A DNA stretch of 64,000 nt from Marivita sp965656765 (lineage in GTDB: Bacteria; Pseudomonadota; Alphaproteobacteria; Rhodobacterales; Rhodobacteraceae), in contig NZ_CBFHLV010000012.1 of assembly GCF_965656765.1 (NCBI RefSeq), positions 1-64,000 on the forward strand. Direction: 5' to 3'. Within the stretch, counting starts at the first letter, position 1. Each line of letters opens with the position of its first letter. Both the position numbers and the translations under genes were made by a program. A model generated the notes under the pieces. That model saw only the letters and a program-made list of their open reading frames with translations, had not been told where the DNA came from and ran no database searches. Positions 25,340 through 34,750 of the stretch are shown piece by piece.

Positions 25340-25687
25340 ATGAAACTCTTGGCAGCATTATTGGTCACGGCATTGGTCGCAGGATGCGGCGGAAACCGAT
25401 TTGATCGTGGCGACAGCGGCACCGTCACCCGTTTCTCGACCGGACCGATCAGCCGGGCGTGTTTGTCGTCGGACCGTAAGGCACGCAATTCGAGACTGTG
25501 CGGATGTATTCAGACAGTGGCGAACCGATCCTTATCCAGCGCCGATCAGCGCAAGGCGTCACGTTTCTTTGGCGACCCGCAGCGCGCGCATGATACATGG
25601 ATGTCGCAGTCAGCGTCGGATGATGCGTTTTGGGAGCGGTACAAGGTCTTTGCCGCGCGGTCCGCAAATTCCTGTCGCGGTTATTGA
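25340..25687 (+). CDS. Small lipoprotein of unknown function
   Basis: The 115-residue protein has a lipobox LVAGCGG (Cys near residue 16) after a short hydrophobic stretch. The mature part has four Cys (ACLSSD, RLCGCIQTV, NSCRGY). The ISRACLSS...RLCGCIQ pattern is found in Roseobacter lipoproteins that I have seen loosely labelled arginine transporter, but nothing shows transport. It overlaps the convergent hydrolase gene by 7 bp. Confidence 0.7.
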   Translation: MKLLAALLVTALVAGCGGNRFDRGDSGTVTRFSTGPISRACLSSDRKARNSRLCGCIQTVANRSLSSADQRKASRFFGDPQRAHDTWMSQSASDDAFWERYKVFAARSANSCRGY

Positions 25688-26445
25688 TCCAGGTCGAGAA
25701 ACGCCCGCACGGAGGCTTCAAATTCTCGCGGCTTTTCAGCATGGAGCCAATGGCCTGCCCCCGGGATTTTGGCGAACCGCGCCTTAGGGAACAGCCCTTT
25801 AATTTTTGGCCGATACTCTTGCGTGACATAGTCCGATTGCGCCCCTGACAGAAATAGCGTCGGTTTGTCAAAGCTGCCCTCCAAGTCTGGAAACCCAAGG
25901 ATCTTGGGCATCTCGGCGGCCAGCGCATCAAGGTTCAGTTTCCAGCGTTTGCCTTTCACATCAAGCGATTGCGTAAAGAACGCCTGCAAGGTCGGGTCGT
26001 CCACATGCGCGGCCAGTTGGGCTGACGCATCGGATCGTTTTTCAATGGCTGAAAGATCGACCGCCCGCATCGCTTCGATGAACTGGATTTGCGAATGTGT
26101 ATATGCGACGGGCGCGATATCAGCGACAATCAGACGATTGACCAACTCTGGCCGGGTCAGTGCCAGCACCATCGCCGCCTTTCCGCCCATGGAATGACCG
26201 ACCACATCCATCAGGCCGCCGTGCGCCTCTATCACTTGGGCAAGATCAGCCGCCATATCGGGGTAGCTGTGGTCGTCGGACCAAAAGCTGTCACCGTGAT
26301 TGCGTAGGTCAACAGTGGCTACTGCCCCGCGATCGGATAAACGTTTCGCGATCACACTCCAATTCCGTCCGGACCCATAAAGCCCATGAACGATCAGCAA
26401 AGGCGTTGACGGGCCCTGCGAGTCTGTAAACAGCGTATTCAGCAT
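25681..26445 (-). CDS. Alpha/beta-fold hydrolase (YbfF-like esterase)
   Basis: The 254-residue protein shows VHGLYGSGRNW, the nucleophile elbow VGHSMGGKAAM and a C-terminal GAGHWLHAEKP with the catalytic His. It fits YbfF-type esterases acting on short acyl or acyl-CoA esters. The ATG at 26445 (MLNTLFTDS) gives the family start; the longer frame to 26517 would overlap the divergent gene. Confidence 0.88.
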   Translation of the reverse strand: MLNTLFTDSQGPSTPLLIVHGLYGSGRNWSVIAKRLSDRGAVATVDLRNHGDSFWSDDHSYPDMAADLAQVIEAHGGLMDVVGHSMGGKAAMVLALTRPELVNRLIVADIAPVAYTHSQIQFIEAMRAVDLSAIEKRSDASAQLAAHVDDPTLQAFFTQSLDVKGKRWKLNLDALAAEMPKILGFPDLEGSFDKPTLFLSGAQSDYVTQEYRPKIKGLFPKARFAKIPGAGHWLHAEKPREFEASVRAFLDLDQ

Positions 26446-26508
26446 GGGTGCTGCATACTGCGCCCTTACAGCCTTGAGCAAGAGGGCGGTGCGCTTTATG
26501 CCTCTGGC

Positions 26509-26883
26509 ATGGAACATGTCGATATGATCAAGGAAGAAGCCGACACGCTGCGGACACTTTTGGCAAAAAGGCTGGGGCTCAAGCGTGGGTCGCTATCGCG
26601 TCGCGTCGCCAAGGCCGGGCGTCGACTGCCGACAGCCGTGCGCAATGACATCGCCGTTGTTGCTGAAGCCGAAAACCTGGCGCGCCATCCAAAGCTTGCC
26701 ATCCGCCTTGATCCAACCGCTACAAAAGGCGCCTACGACCGTGCGGTGGCCCATCTAAAGGCGATTGATGTTGCGGATCGCCGCAAGGGGTTTGCCCTTT
26801 CAATCTTGGGTAGTGTTGCGTTCAACATTCTGGCCGTGATCTTTTTGTTGATTGTAGTTCTACGGTGGCGTGGGCTGGCCTGA
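26509..26883 (+). CDS. Tail-anchored hypothetical membrane protein
   Basis: The 124-residue protein is basic and helical (LLAKRLGLKRGSLSRRVAKAGRRLP). It ends in one membrane helix (FALSILGSVAFNILAVIFLLIVVLRW), so it is probably anchored by its C-terminus with the rest in the cytoplasm. I do not recognise a family. The start could also be the Met six codons downstream. It ends 41 bp before the SDR start. Confidence 0.6.
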   Translation: MEHVDMIKEEADTLRTLLAKRLGLKRGSLSRRVAKAGRRLPTAVRNDIAVVAEAENLARHPKLAIRLDPTATKGAYDRAVAHLKAIDVADRRKGFALSILGSVAFNILAVIFLLIVVLRWRGLA

Positions 26884-26924
26884 CGCCGTTGACCCAGACA
26901 CTCGACACCCTACGTGGCGGGGTC

Positions 26925-27590
26925 ATGGAAAAAGCACTTATCATTGGATCAAGCGGCGGCATTGGCATGGCGCTGACACAGGCATTGACTGCGCGCGGCG
27001 TCGCCGTGACGGGTCTTTCGCGCAGCGGCAACGGGCTGGATGTGACGGACGAAGCCAGCGTTGAAAAAGCGCTTGGCACGTTGGACGGCCCTTTCGATCT
27101 CATCTTTGTTGCGACTGGCGCGTTAGAGATCAAAGGTGCCGAACCTGAGAAAACTCTGCGCCATGTGACGGCAAATGCAATGATCGACCAGTTCAAGCTG
27201 AACACAGTTGGCCCATCATTGTTGCTGAAACACGCTCTGCGTCTCTTGCCGCGCAAGGGCAGGTCGGTCTTTGCGGCCCTGTCGGCGCGTGTCGGGTCGA
27301 TTGGTGATAACAATCTGGGAGGCTGGTACAGCTATCGCACTTCAAAGGCGGCGCTAAACCAGATGCTGCACGGTGCGGCGATTGAACTGGGCCGCACGCA
27401 TAAAGACCTGATCTGTGTCGCGCTGCACCCGGGCACCGTTGAAACCGCCTTTACTGAAAAATATGCTGCCAACCATCCGACCGTGCCCGCACCAGAAGCG
27501 GCGGACAATTTGCTGTCGGTTCTTGATGGTTTGACGCCAGACGACACGGGCCGGTTCTTCGATTGGCAGGGTAAAGAGGTGCCATGGTGA
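26925..27590 (+). CDS. Short-chain dehydrogenase/reductase (CsgA-like)
   Basis: The 221-residue protein has the Rossmann glycine motif IGSSGGIGMALTQ at its start and the catalytic Tyr-x3-Lys in YSYRTSKAALNQM. The short length and NxxG-less N-terminal strand fit the CsgA/C-factor-like SDRs. It overlaps the photolyase start by 7 bp, and the two genes often travel together in Roseobacters. Confidence 0.85.
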   Translation: MEKALIIGSSGGIGMALTQALTARGVAVTGLSRSGNGLDVTDEASVEKALGTLDGPFDLIFVATGALEIKGAEPEKTLRHVTANAMIDQFKLNTVGPSLLLKHALRLLPRKGRSVFAALSARVGSIGDNNLGGWYSYRTSKAALNQMLHGAAIELGRTHKDLICVALHPGTVETAFTEKYAANHPTVPAPEAADNLLSVLDGLTPDDTGRFFDWQGKEVPW

Positions 27591-29098
27591 GCCGTCTTGT
27601 TCTCGTCCTTGGGGATCAGCTGACTGACAGCTTGTCAGCGCTGGAGCAGGCGGACAAATCGTCTGACGTTGTGGTCATGGCCGAAGTCGCTGAAGAAGCC
27701 ACCTACGTCCAGCACCACCCCAAAAAGATCGCCTTTATCTTTGCCGCGATGCGCAAGTTCGCCGCCCGGCTCAAGGATAATGGATGGGACGTTCGCTACA
27801 CTCAGCTTGACGATACCGACAACGCAGGCTCGATCCCCGGCGAATTGTTGCGCCGGGCCGACGAAACCGGCGCATCCGAGGTGATCGCGACCCAACCTGG
27901 TGAATGGCGGTTGATTGAGGCGCTCGAAGACATGCCGCTCAAGCTGAGCATGAAACCAGACACCCGCTTTATCAGCACGCAAGACGAATTCGACGCATGG
28001 GCCGAAGGCCGCACAGCGCTGCGGATGGAGTATTTCTACCGCGACATGCGGCGCAAGACAGGGCTTTTGATGGATGGGGACGACCCTGAGGGTGGCAAGT
28101 GGAATTACGATGCCGACAACCGCAAACCCGCCCCGGACGATGTGGCCTTTTCCGGCCCGATGCAGTTCACGCCTGACGACACAGTGACCGACGTGCTTGA
28201 TCTGGTCGAGTCGCGGTTCGGCAATTCATTTGGATCGCTGCGCCCCTTTTGGTTCGCCACCGACCGCAAACAGGCGCGGCGCGCTTTGACGCATTTCATC
28301 ACTTACGCGCTGCCCCGCTTTGGCGATTTTCAAGACGCAATGTTGAACGACAACCGCTTCCTCTATCACGCAATGATCTCGCCTTACCTCAATGTCGGGT
28401 TGCTCGACCCGATAGAGGTGTGCCGTGCAGCCGAGGACGCTTACAAAGACGGGCACGCGCCGCTGAACGCAGTCGAAGGTTTTATCCGGCAGATCATCGG
28501 CTGGCGAGAATACGTGCGTGGCATCTATTTCCGCGAAGGCCCGGATTATCCGAGCCGTAATGCGCTGAACCACCAGCGCAAGCTCCCTGATTTTTACTGG
28601 ACGGGTGACACCGACATGAACTGCCTGTCCAAGTCCATCACGCAGACGGCGGACGAGGCCTATGCCCACCACATTCAGCGATTGATGGTCACCGGCAATT
28701 TCGCGCTTCTGGCGGGGATTAACCCGCACGAGGTGCATGAATGGTATCTGCGCGTTTATATCGACGCGTTTGAATGGGTCGAAGCGCCCAATGTCGTCGG
28801 AATGAGCCAATTTGCGGATGGCGGGATCATCGCGTCCAAGCCCTATGTATCGTCGGGTGCATATATCAATCGGATGTCGGATTACTGCAAATCCTGCCGC
28901 TACAAGGTTCAGGACAAGACCGGCAAAGATGCCTGTCCGTTCAATGTGCTTTATTGGCATTTTCTGGATCGGCATGCCGAAAGGTTCAGCGGAAACAACC
29001 GCATGAACCAGATCTACGCCAATTGGAAGCGGATGGACGAGGATCGAAAGCAGACCATCCTGTCCGAGGCCGAAGCATTTCTCGACGGGTTGAGTTAG
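27584..29098 (+). CDS. Fe-S bacterial cryptochrome/(6-4) photolyase (PhrB type)
   Basis: The 504-residue flavoprotein starts with a photolyase-related antenna domain (LVLVLGDQLTDSLSAL). The FAD domain has GFIRQIIGWREYVRGIY and NALNHQ. Cys in MNCLSK (~345), CKSC (~434, 437) and DACPFN (~450) match the four ligands of the [4Fe-4S] cluster of PhrB-type enzymes. Such enzymes repair (6-4) photoproducts or act as light sensors. It is translationally coupled to the SDR gene. Confidence 0.92.
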   Translation: MVSRLVLVLGDQLTDSLSALEQADKSSDVVVMAEVAEEATYVQHHPKKIAFIFAAMRKFAARLKDNGWDVRYTQLDDTDNAGSIPGELLRRADETGASEVIATQPGEWRLIEALEDMPLKLSMKPDTRFISTQDEFDAWAEGRTALRMEYFYRDMRRKTGLLMDGDDPEGGKWNYDADNRKPAPDDVAFSGPMQFTPDDTVTDVLDLVESRFGNSFGSLRPFWFATDRKQARRALTHFITYALPRFGDFQDAMLNDNRFLYHAMISPYLNVGLLDPIEVCRAAEDAYKDGHAPLNAVEGFIRQIIGWREYVRGIYFREGPDYPSRNALNHQRKLPDFYWTGDTDMNCLSKSITQTADEAYAHHIQRLMVTGNFALLAGINPHEVHEWYLRVYIDAFEWVEAPNVVGMSQFADGGIIASKPYVSSGAYINRMSDYCKSCRYKVQDKTGKDACPFNVLYWHFLDRHAERFSGNNRMNQIYANWKRMDEDRKQTILSEAEAFLDGLS

Positions 29099-29164
29099 CG
29101 TTTTGTGTCACCACACCCGGTTTTGGTTCGCCCGACGCGTGCCATGTCGGTGCGGCCCGACATC

Positions 29165-29184
29165 ACGAGGCATGAACGCCTCGT
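29165..29184. terminator. Terminator between the photolyase and maeB
   Basis: ACGAGGC (29165-29171) pairs with GCCTCGT (29178-29184) across a six-base loop and is followed by TTT on the plus strand. It sits between the convergent genes, ending next to the maeB stop codon. Confidence 0.65.
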
Positions 29185-31464
29185 TTATCCGTATTGCGCA
29201 ACCGGCGTTCCGGCGATCGCGGCCATGTTCAGCAAGCCGCGCGCGGTGATTCCGGATGTTACCACATGCGCCCGGTTACCCATGCCCATGAGGATCGGCC
29301 CCACCTCAAGACCACCAGCCCGCATCTTGAGAATGTTGCGCACCGCCGAGGCCGCATCGGCATGTCCAAAGATCAGAACATTGGCAACACCCTGCATCCG
29401 GTTGCCCGGTAAAAGACGCTCGCGCAACTCCGGATCAAGGGCCGCATCCACATTCATCTCGCCTTCATAACAGAATTCGCGAGGCTCTGAATCCAGCACT
29501 GCAATCGCGTCACGCAACCGTTTGCCGGATCCTTCGTCCTGATTGCCGAACTGCGATTGCGAACAGAACGCGATGTTCGGCGTCAGTCCAAAGCGGCGCA
29601 CATGGCGCGCGGCACCAATGGCTGTCTGGGCCAATTCTTCGGGTGTCGGCAGAGACCTCACATGGGTGTCGGCAATGAACAATGGCCCGTCTTCAAGAAT
29701 CATCATGCTCAGTGCGCCATGCGGCGAATGCTCAGCTGTGCCCAAGACTTGCGTGACGTAGTTCAGATGCCAGCGAAATTCGCCAAATGTGCCGCAGATC
29801 AGGCTGTCGGCTTCGTCGCGATGCACCATAACGGCGCCGATGGCAGTGGTGTTGGTGCGCATGATTGCTCGGGCCAGATCGGGCGTCACACCGCGCCGCG
29901 CCATGATTTTGTGGTAGGTCTCCCAATAATCGCGGTAGCGCGGGTCGTTTTCGGGGTTCACCAATGTGAAGTCCCGGTCAGGTCGGATCTCAAGCCCCAG
30001 TCGTTCGCAGCGCGACGCGATCACGTCGGGACGGCCAATCAGGATTGGGGTTTCGGTGGTTTCCTCCAGTATCGCCTGTGCCGCCCGCAGCACTCGTTCG
30101 TCCTCGCCCTCGGCAAAGACGATCCGCCGCGCGCCTGTGGCTGCCGCATCGAACACCGGACGCATCAAGAGCGCGGATTTGTAGACGCTGGCATCCAGTT
30201 TGGCTTTGTAGGCGGCAAGGTCTTCGACCGGGCGCACTGCCACGCCGGACTCCATCGCTGCTTTGGCAACCGCCGTCGATACGACACCGGACAGGCGTGG
30301 ATCAAACGGTTTGGGGATCAGGTAATCTGCTCCAAAGGTCAGTTGTTCACCTCGGTAGGCGGCGGCTGCCTCGGCGCTGGTGGTGGCGCGTGCCAGCTTG
30401 GCAATGCCTTCAACACAGGCCACCTGCATCGCGTCGTTGATCTCGGTCGCTCCGACATCCAATGCGCCCCGGAAAATGAATGGGAAACACAACACGTTAT
30501 TGACCTGATTGGGAAAGTCGCTGCGCCCAGTGGCCATGATCGCATTCGGCGCAACCTCGCGCACCTCGTCGGGTAGGATTTCCGGCGTCGGATTGGCCAG
30601 CGCAAAGATGATGGGCCGATCCGACATTTTGGCGACCATCTCAGGCGTGAGCACCTTCGGTCCGCTCAGTCCCAGAAACAGATCCGCACCTTCGATCACA
30701 TCATCCAAGGTGCGCAGGTCGCTTTTCTGCGCATACGCCGCCTTTTGCGGGTTCATGTCTTCGGCCCGACCTTCGTAGACCAGCCCGTGAATGTCACAAA
30801 GCCAGATGTTTTCGCGCTTCACGCCCAGCTTGAGAAGCATGTTCAAACAGGCGATGCCCGCAGCACCGCCGCCGGTGGATACGATTTTGATGTCCTCAAA
30901 CGCTTTGTCCGCGACATGAAGCGCGTTCGTCGCAGCGGCACCGACCACAATCGCGGTGCCGTGCTGATCGTCGTGGAACACCGGAATGTTCATCCGTTCT
31001 CGGCACAGTTTTTCGACAATGAAACAATCAGGCGCCTTGATGTCCTCAAGGTTTATCGCACCAAAGGTCGGTTCAAGCGCGCAAACAATATCTGCAAGCT
31101 TTTCGGGGTCGCTTTCGTTCACTTCAATGTCGAAGCAATCGATATTGGCGAATTTCTTGAACAGAACCGCCTTGCCCTCCATGACTGGTTTTGACGCAAG
31201 GGCTCCGATGTTGCCCAAACCCAGAACCGCAGTGCCATTCGAGACAACGGCCACAAGGTTGCCCTTGGCAGTGTAGCGCGCGGCATTGGTCGGGTCGGCC
31301 TTGATCTCAAGGCAGGCTTCGGCGACCCCCGGGCTGTAGGCGCGGGCCAAGTCGCGGCCATTCGCCAAAGGCTTGGTGGCGCGGATTTCAAGTTTTCCGG
31401 GCTTTGGATGCTCGTGGTAGAACAGCGCTGCCTGACGCAGCGATTCATTGGTGTTATCTGACAT
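29185..31464 (-). CDS. maeB: NADP-malic enzyme fused to a phosphotransacetylase-like domain
   Basis: This 759-residue enzyme oxidatively decarboxylates malate to pyruvate. Residues ~1-430 are the malic enzyme (RAYSPGVAEACLEI, FHDDQHGTAIVVGAAATNAL, FALANPTPEI). Residues ~440-759 are a phosphotransacetylase-like part (RIVFAEGEDERVLRAAQ) that in this family regulates by acetyl-CoA rather than catalyses. Length is normal for MaeB. It is likely monocistronic. Confidence 0.96.
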   Translation of the reverse strand: MSDNTNESLRQAALFYHEHPKPGKLEIRATKPLANGRDLARAYSPGVAEACLEIKADPTNAARYTAKGNLVAVVSNGTAVLGLGNIGALASKPVMEGKAVLFKKFANIDCFDIEVNESDPEKLADIVCALEPTFGAINLEDIKAPDCFIVEKLCRERMNIPVFHDDQHGTAIVVGAAATNALHVADKAFEDIKIVSTGGGAAGIACLNMLLKLGVKRENIWLCDIHGLVYEGRAEDMNPQKAAYAQKSDLRTLDDVIEGADLFLGLSGPKVLTPEMVAKMSDRPIIFALANPTPEILPDEVREVAPNAIMATGRSDFPNQVNNVLCFPFIFRGALDVGATEINDAMQVACVEGIAKLARATTSAEAAAAYRGEQLTFGADYLIPKPFDPRLSGVVSTAVAKAAMESGVAVRPVEDLAAYKAKLDASVYKSALLMRPVFDAAATGARRIVFAEGEDERVLRAAQAILEETTETPILIGRPDVIASRCERLGLEIRPDRDFTLVNPENDPRYRDYWETYHKIMARRGVTPDLARAIMRTNTTAIGAVMVHRDEADSLICGTFGEFRWHLNYVTQVLGTAEHSPHGALSMMILEDGPLFIADTHVRSLPTPEELAQTAIGAARHVRRFGLTPNIAFCSQSQFGNQDEGSGKRLRDAIAVLDSEPREFCYEGEMNVDAALDPELRERLLPGNRMQGVANVLIFGHADAASAVRNILKMRAGGLEVGPILMGMGNRAHVVTSGITARGLLNMAAIAGTPVAQYG

Positions 31465-31549
31465 GAAATTGCCCCGCTCAATTTGGTTTAGGGCTAAACC
31501 AAATTGCAGCGGAGGGAAAGAGCAAGCGGTGTTGTGTCTTTCGCGAAGC

Positions 31550-31741
31550 TTAGTTCAGATATTCCTGAAGATGCGCGATCCGTCGTTCGGCTTGCCTTCG
31601 TGTCAGGCTGCCATCAAATGGCTCATCTGCACGCTGTGTCAGTTCGCGCAGCTTGACGGCTTGTGGTTCGGTCATCTGTTCTTTGGGGTCAGGGCCCAAT
31701 CCAAGCGATGGATCAAGCGCGAGACTGTTTTGCATCGGCAT
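31550..31741 (-). CDS. DUF3072-family small protein
   Basis: The 63-residue protein has the DUF3072 pattern: a DP-rich start, EQMTEPQAVKLRELTQRAD, FDGSLTRRQAERRIAHLQ. Function is unknown. The ATG at 31741 is preferred, preceded by AAAGGAG; the upstream frame to 31825 has no such site. Confidence 0.75.
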   Translation of the reverse strand: MPMQNSLALDPSLGLGPDPKEQMTEPQAVKLRELTQRADEPFDGSLTRRQAERRIAHLQEYLN

Positions 31742-31860
31742 AGCTAGCTCCTTTGATTGGAGGAAAACGCGAACGCAGCGTTTCCAGTTCCGCCAGCCCT
31801 TGCAATCGGTGACGCAGCCTCGCAATCATAAGGGTCACACAAAAGAGGGGCAGGGCAACA

Positions 31861-32253
31861 ATGGATCTCAAGACTGCGGCACAAGCCGTTCGTAAAAACG
31901 CATATGCGCCCTATTCCAGATTTAAAGTCGGCGCAGCGCTGCTGGCCGAGGATGGCACGGTCTATGTAGGCTGCAACGTCGAAAACGTGGCCTATCCCGA
32001 AGGCACCTGTGCCGAAGCCGGCGCCATTGCAGCTATGGTTGCATCCGGTGTGCAAAAGATCGTCGAGGCGTATGTCATTGCCGACAGCCCTGACCCTGTG
32101 CCGCCTTGTGGGGGGTGTCGCCAGAAACTGTCTGAATTTGCTGCGCGCGATGTGTCCGTGACGCTGGCCACTACCGACGGTGTGGAGTTTCGCACAACAG
32201 TTGGTGATTTGCTGCCCGGCGCCTTCGACGCTGGTCACATGGACAAAAGCTGA
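31861..32253 (+). CDS. cdd: Cytidine deaminase
   Basis: This enzyme deaminates cytidine and deoxycytidine. The 130-residue homotetramer-type protein has the zinc motif CAEAGAI (residues ~53-59) and PCGGCRQ (~82-88). It starts the nucleoside salvage operon and its stop overlaps the deoA start by one base. Confidence 0.96.
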   Translation: MDLKTAAQAVRKNAYAPYSRFKVGAALLAEDGTVYVGCNVENVAYPEGTCAEAGAIAAMVASGVQKIVEAYVIADSPDPVPPCGGCRQKLSEFAARDVSVTLATTDGVEFRTTVGDLLPGAFDAGHMDKS

Positions 32254-33545
32254 TGGATGCACGCGCCATCATCGCGACCCTGCGCAAAGGCAACACACCA
32301 GAGGCCGACGCGCTTGGGTGGTTTGCCCAGGGTCTGGCTGACGGATCGGTTACTGATGCCCAAGCCGGAGCGTTTGCGATGGGTGTTTGCCTGAACGGAC
32401 TAGGCGATGCGGGCCGTGCCGCGCTCACCGCAGCGATGCGCGACAGTGGCAAAGTTTTGCGCTGGAATATGGATGCGCCGGTTTTGGACAAACACTCAAC
32501 CGGCGGCGTTGGCGATTGCGTCAGCCTGATTCTTGCACCAGCGCTTGCCGCGTGTGGCGTTTACGTTCCGATGATCTCGGGCCGGGGTCTGGGTCATACC
32601 GGCGGTACGCTGGATAAGCTTGAATCCATTCCAGGTTTCCGCACAACGCTGACCGAAGATCAGTTTCGCCAAGTCGTGTCCAAGGTTGGTTGCGCTATTG
32701 TCAGTGCCAGCGCAGATATCGCGCCTGCCGACAAACGGCTCTATGCGATCCGTGATGTCACAGCGACGGTGGAAAGCCTCGACCTCATTACAGCCTCGAT
32801 CCTTTCCAAGAAACTTGCCGCAGGGCTTGAAGGCTTGGTGCTCGACGTCAAGTGCGGCTCTGGTGCATTCATGAAATCGGCAGACGATGCACGTGCCTTG
32901 GCCCGCGCTTTGGTCGATACCGCCAATGCCACCGGGTGCCCCACCTCGGCGCTGATCACCGACATGTCGCAACCCTTGGCACCCAGCCTTGGCAACGCGC
33001 TCGAAGTGATCGACGTGATGCGCGTTCTGACCGGTCAAAGCAGTGGGCGCTTGCTGGACCTCACCATTGCCTTGGGCGGTGCGCTGCTGGACCAAGCCGG
33101 GTTCAAAAATGGAACGGACCAGATCAGCAACGCCATCAGCACGGGCACAGCGGCAGAGAAATTCGGCGCGATGGTCTGCGCGATGGGCGGCCCAGTGCAC
33201 TTTATCGAAGGCTGGGCGCGCTTCCTGCCCGAGGCCCCGGTGATCCGCGAAGTCACTGCGCCCGCATCAGGCACTGTTGCCGCCATTGATGGCGAGGCGT
33301 TGGGCCTCACAGTGGTGGCGCTGGGCGGGGGGCGGCAGGTCGAAACGGATATGGTCGATCCTGCCGTTGGCCTGAGCGATGTAGTGTCGATCGGGGATCG
33401 CGTTACCAAAGGCCACCCCTTGGCTCGCATCCATGCCGCCCGCGAGGGGCAGGCAGATGCGGCGGAAAACGCGATACGTGCCGCGATCACATTGGTTGAT
33501 GGCCCGGCCCCTGTGCCCAACCTGGTTTTGGAGCACATAACATGA
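32253..33545 (+). CDS. deoA: Thymidine phosphorylase
   Basis: This enzyme splits thymidine or deoxyuridine into base and deoxyribose 1-phosphate. The 430-residue product has DKHSTGGVGDCVSLILAP, GRGLGHTGGTLDKLESIPG and the phosphate-binding KCGSGAFMKS. It is coupled to cdd (TGATG) and to deoB (ATGA overlap). Confidence 0.96.
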   Translation: MDARAIIATLRKGNTPEADALGWFAQGLADGSVTDAQAGAFAMGVCLNGLGDAGRAALTAAMRDSGKVLRWNMDAPVLDKHSTGGVGDCVSLILAPALAACGVYVPMISGRGLGHTGGTLDKLESIPGFRTTLTEDQFRQVVSKVGCAIVSASADIAPADKRLYAIRDVTATVESLDLITASILSKKLAAGLEGLVLDVKCGSGAFMKSADDARALARALVDTANATGCPTSALITDMSQPLAPSLGNALEVIDVMRVLTGQSSGRLLDLTIALGGALLDQAGFKNGTDQISNAISTGTAAEKFGAMVCAMGGPVHFIEGWARFLPEAPVIREVTAPASGTVAAIDGEALGLTVVALGGGRQVETDMVDPAVGLSDVVSIGDRVTKGHPLARIHAAREGQADAAENAIRAAITLVDGPAPVPNLVLEHIT

Positions 33546-34750
33546 GCCGTGCGTTTCTGGTCGTTATGGATTCCGTCGGCATTGGTGGAGCACCCGACGC
33601 AGATCAGTTCTTTAACGGCGGAACACCTGACACCGGGGCCAACACTTTGCTGCACATCGCGACAGCCTGTGCTGACGGCAAAGCCGAAAAGGGCCGCACC
33701 GGCTCCTTGAGACTTCCGACGCTTAACGCGCTTGGCCTTGGGCAAGCGGTCGCGCTGGCCAGTGAACAAGCGCCCGTCGGCCTGAACACCAATCCAACAG
33801 GGCGCTGGGGGGCTGGGACCGAACTTTCCAAAGGCAAAGACACACCGTCTGGCCATTGGGAATTGGCGGGCCTACCCGTTCCGTGGGATTGGACGTATTT
33901 ACCCGATACCGTGCCGTCCTTTCCCGAGGACATCACCAGGCGCATCTGTGATCTAGCCGGCACCAAGGGCATCCTTGGCAACTGCCACAGCAACGGTGTC
34001 AAGGTGATCGACACCTTCGGCGCCGAACACCTGCGCACGGGCCAACCCATCTGCTACACATCCGCCGACAGCGTTCTTCAGATCGCCGCGCATGAAGAGG
34101 CGTTTGGCCTCGAGCGACTGCTAAAGCTCTGCGCAGACCTCGCGCCGATGTGTCACGCGCGCAAGATCGGTCGCGTGATCGCGCGGCCTTTCGTTGGGCA
34201 GCAGGGCAACTTCGAACGCACGACCAATCGGCACGACTATGCCATCGCACCGCCCGAGTCTGTGCTCACCAATTGGGTGCAGGACGCTGGGCAAAAAGTG
34301 ATCGGCATTGGCAAAATTGGGGACATCTTCTCGATGGCGGGCATCGACCAGGTGCACAAAGGCGCCGACGTCAAACTGATGGAATACCTCGCGCATCAAA
34401 TCGATACCGCCCCAGATGGTTCTCTGATCTTCGCCAATTTCGTCGAATTCGACAGCAAGTATGGCCATCGCCGCGATGTATCGGGCTATGCCCGTGCGCT
34501 TGAATGGTTCGACGCCGAACTCGCCAAGCTACTGCCAAAGCTGAAACCCGATGACCTGTTGCTCATCACGGCGGATCATGGCAACGACCCGACGTGGGTC
34601 GGCACAGACCACACCCGCGAACGCGTCCCGATTCTGATCGCGGGTGCTGGAACGGGTGAAATCGGGCATGTCGGGTTCGTCGATGTGGCCGCAAGCATCG
34701 CCGCGCATTTGGGTGTAACGGCAAGAGGATCAGGGCGGAGTTTCTTGTGA
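33542..34750 (+). CDS. deoB: Phosphopentomutase
   Basis: This Mn-dependent alkaline-phosphatase-fold enzyme turns deoxyribose 1-phosphate into the 5-phosphate. The 402-residue product starts FLVVMDSVGIGGAPDA (metal-binding Asp). It has SGHWELAG around the phospho-acceptor region, and TADHGNDPTWVGTDHTRERVP near the end. It overlaps deoA by 4 bp. deoC, the next pathway step, is not in this window. Confidence 0.96.
   Translation: MSRAFLVVMDSVGIGGAPDADQFFNGGTPDTGANTLLHIATACADGKAEKGRTGSLRLPTLNALGLGQAVALASEQAPVGLNTNPTGRWGAGTELSKGKDTPSGHWELAGLPVPWDWTYLPDTVPSFPEDITRRICDLAGTKGILGNCHSNGVKVIDTFGAEHLRTGQPICYTSADSVLQIAAHEEAFGLERLLKLCADLAPMCHARKIGRVIARPFVGQQGNFERTTNRHDYAIAPPESVLTNWVQDAGQKVIGIGKIGDIFSMAGIDQVHKGADVKLMEYLAHQIDTAPDGSLIFANFVEFDSKYGHRRDVSGYARALEWFDAELAKLLPKLKPDDLLLITADHGNDPTWVGTDHTRERVPILIAGAGTGEIGHVGFVDVAASIAAHLGVTARGSGRSFL

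Noticed and set aside
29557..30576. A 339-codon ORF antisense to maeB
   Set aside because: Shadow of the maeB coding frame.
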